From Parcubacteria group bacterium (GTDB lineage: Bacteria > Patescibacteriota > Minisyncoccia > Phycocordibacterales > GCA-002724975): a DNA stretch of 16,122 nt. Location of the stretch: NCBI GenBank assembly GCA_002724975.1, contig PBQF01000044.1:1-16122 (forward strand), given 5' to 3'. Positions 14,973 to 16,122 of this stretch are shown here, piece by piece (within the stretch, counting starts at the first letter, position 1; each line of letters opens with the position of its first letter). The translations under genes were made by a program, and so were the position numbers. The notes beneath the pieces were generated by a model. That model saw nothing but the letters and a program-made list of their open reading frames with translations, was not told where the DNA came from and did no database searches.

Positions 14973-15021
14973 GTTTGAATATAACCTTTATACGAGCCCC
15001 TTCCACGTTTTTGCAGGAGAG
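14945..15021. repeat. 11-bp inverted repeat spanning the end of the cupin gene
   Basis: CTCTCCTGCAA (14945-14955, within the last codons of the cupin gene) and TTGCAGGAGAG (15011-15021) are exact reverse complements, 55 bases apart. The pair could close a large mRNA hairpin over the stop codon or mark the ends of a small insertion. No T-run follows directly. Function is unknown. Confidence 0.45.
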
Positions 15022-15144
15022 GTGTTTGAGTGTAATAACTAGAGGGGTATTATTTGTATTCTTGTTATTTTCAATAGTAATTTGATTATCAGATTTCGAG
15101 AAAACAACCGAAGTTACGATACGAAACGATAAAAGGAGAGAAAA

Positions 15145-15447
15145 ATGGTAAAAAAAATCGGCATGTTTCAATTGGCAAAAGGAAAAGACTCTGATGAAGT
15201 CTGGAAGTACTGGATAGAAACCCATGCAGCTCAAGTGAAGACCCTACCTGGACTCAGGAAGTATACTATTAACAGGGTTAAGTCGGTCACTAAGGGAGAT
15301 GTTCATTTCTGGGGTGTTGCAGAACTCTGGTTTGATACGGAAGAGGACTATGATAAAGCTTTTTCACATTTGGTTCCTGATGAATTTGGAACTTTAGTTA
15401 CAGATCCTCGGCTTTCAGTCTGGGTAGAAGAGAAGGTGATAGTTTAA
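15145..15447 (+). CDS. EthD-like dimeric alpha/beta-barrel protein
   Basis: A 100-residue protein with the pattern of the EthD/dimeric ferredoxin-like barrel family. An N-terminal beta strand (KKIGMFQLAK) leads to a helix with YWIETHAAQV (His27), then LPGLRKYTINRV. A WGVAELWFDTEEDYDKAF stretch follows, and the C-terminal strand is VWVEEKVIV. Family members are found beside catabolic oxygenases, and some act as small lyases or decarboxylases. The function of most is unknown. AAAGGAG at about 15132-15138 gives a good start at 15145. It lies 172 bases after the cupin gene and 51 bases before a broken ABC ATPase gene. It is intact and of normal length. The role in this cluster is not known. Confidence 0.75.
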   Translation: MVKKIGMFQLAKGKDSDEVWKYWIETHAAQVKTLPGLRKYTINRVKSVTKGDVHFWGVAELWFDTEEDYDKAFSHLVPDEFGTLVTDPRLSVWVEEKVIV

Positions 15448-15498
15448 CCAATAAAAAAACTCATTTATATTTTTTAGAAAGTGTATAGGAGGTTAATA

Positions 15499-16030
15499 AT
15501 GCCCGATCTGGTAATTGATAACCTAACCAAATATTATGATCAATTCAAGGCGGTTGATAATATTAACCTGAAGGTTTCCGATGGTGAATTGATTACCCTG
15601 TTGGGTCCAAGCGGTTGTGGTAAAACAACAACTTTGAGGCTAATTGCAGGTCTTGAAAAACCGGACAAGGGAAAGATCCTGCTGGGAGATGAAATTCTTA
15701 GTTGTTCTGAGACGGGTAAACATAAAGCTCCGGAAAAACGGGGGATGGGGATGGTATTCCAATCATATGCGGTCTGGCCGCATATGACAGTGGCGAAAAA
15801 TGTTGCGTACCCTCTTAAAAATCAAAAGATTTCTAAAATAGAAAAAAAATAGAGTGGACAAGACACTTGCAATGGTAGGCCTTGAAGGATTTGAAGACAG
15901 ACCTGCAACACTTTTAAGCGGAGGCTAGCAGCAAAGAGTAGCAATGGCTAGAGCCTTAGTATTTGATCCCAATATAATCTTGCTTGACGAACCTTTGAGC
16001 AATCTTGATTTTAAACTAAGAGAGTCAATG
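15499..16030 (+). pseudogene. broken ABC importer ATPase (PotA/FbpC/MalK-like), frameshift plus stop, 3' end missing
   Basis: The start is the ATG at 15499 after AGGAGGT (15487-15493). The first 118 codons are a good ATPase N-terminus with Walker A GPSGCGKTT (36-44) and a Q-loop VFQSYAVWPHMTV. A run of eight A (15842-15849) leads to a stop at 15850-15852. Removing one A restores the family sequence: DKTLAMVGLEGFEDRPATLLSGG, then a TAG at 15926-15928 where CAG (Gln) is expected in LSGGQQQRVA, then MARALVFDPNIILLDEPLSNLDFKLRESM. Homology stops near 16030, where the C-terminal domain should begin. As written it cannot make an ATPase. It would have served an iron, polyamine or sugar-type importer, not the liv system. 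Sequencing error at a contig end is a real alternative. Confidence 0.85.
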
Positions 16031-16122
16031 TGTCCTCATCCCCACCGATTGGCCCATGAGGCGGCTGGACGATCGAGGGCAACCCTGATGAAGAACTGCG
16101 ATTCGTTCGTCCCGATGGAAGA
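16031..16122 (+). pseudogene. fragment resembling the C-terminus of a DUF222/13E12-type HNH endonuclease, frameshifted, partial
   Basis: From 16031 one frame reads CPHPHRLAHE (16031-16060), matching the zinc/HNH end Cys-x3-His-Arg-x2-His-Glu of this family. From 16060 a second frame, shifted by one base, continues GGWTIEGNPDEELRFVRPDGR to the edge, as such proteins do after HEGG. Restoring one G in the GAGGCGGC stretch joins them. The composition is clearly GC-richer than the ATPase before it. The assignment rests on recognising the motif in only about 31 residues, so it is moderate. The N-terminal part is absent and replaced by the ATPase relic, which points to recombination or a chimeric join. 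Confidence 0.5.

Noticed and set aside
15481..15498. Upstream GTG start for the broken ABC ATPase
   Set aside because: AGGAGGT at 15487-15493 would lie inside the gene; ATG 15499 fits the family start.

Overview
The window looks like a piece of a Gram-negative bacterial chromosome of moderate to low GC. The gene style (an FCD-type GntR regulator, an Fe-S flavin ene-reductase and a branched-chain-amino-acid-type ABC importer in one catabolic cluster) is most reminiscent of a Desulfobacterota/deltaproteobacterial heterotroph. That placement is an inference from gene content. There are no rRNA, tRNA or CRISPR features. Every confident gene lies on the + strand. A possible partial gene runs leftward off the left edge.

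Layout. (1) 1-385: a divergent promoter region with a sigma70-like promoter, an overlapping 15-bp palindrome that suits a GntR operator, and a potentially structured leader. (2) 386-5280: GntR/FCD regulator, an iron-sulfur flavoprotein of the 2,4-dienoyl-CoA reductase/old-yellow-enzyme family, a DapA/NanA-superfamily aldolase, and an octopine/opine-dehydrogenase family protein. (3) 5281-10632: a complete HAAT-type ABC importer in the order binding protein, LivH, LivM, LivG, LivF. Hairpins lie in the gaps after the binding protein and before livG. (4) 10779-12979: a short-chain dehydrogenase and a glutamate-1-semialdehyde-aminomutase-like class III aminotransferase, closed by a very strong hairpin. 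(5) 13155-14249: a separate HisC-like class I/II aminotransferase. (6) 14250-14651: a non-coding, repeat-rich stretch. (7) 14652-15447: a one-domain cupin and an EthD-like protein, each with a strong ribosome binding site. (8) 15499-16122: an ABC ATPase of the PotA/FbpC type broken by a frameshift and a stop codon, then an abrupt switch to GC-richer sequence resembling the C-terminus of a DUF222/13E12-type HNH endonuclease, itself frameshifted.

How the parts may work together. Regions 2-4 read as one inducible uptake and breakdown unit. The importer would bring in a small amphipathic, probably amino-acid-like or N-substituted amino acid compound. The opine dehydrogenase homologue, the Schiff-base aldolase, the ene-reductase, the SDR and the PLP enzyme would then convert it to central metabolites under control of the FCD regulator. 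The substrate cannot be read from the sequence. The combination of opine dehydrogenase, DapA-like lyase and Fe-S ene-reductase with a dedicated importer is the best candidate here for an undescribed pathway. The right end shows three independent lesions and a composition break within about 280 bases, so either real gene decay with foreign DNA insertion or a poor or chimeric contig end is possible.
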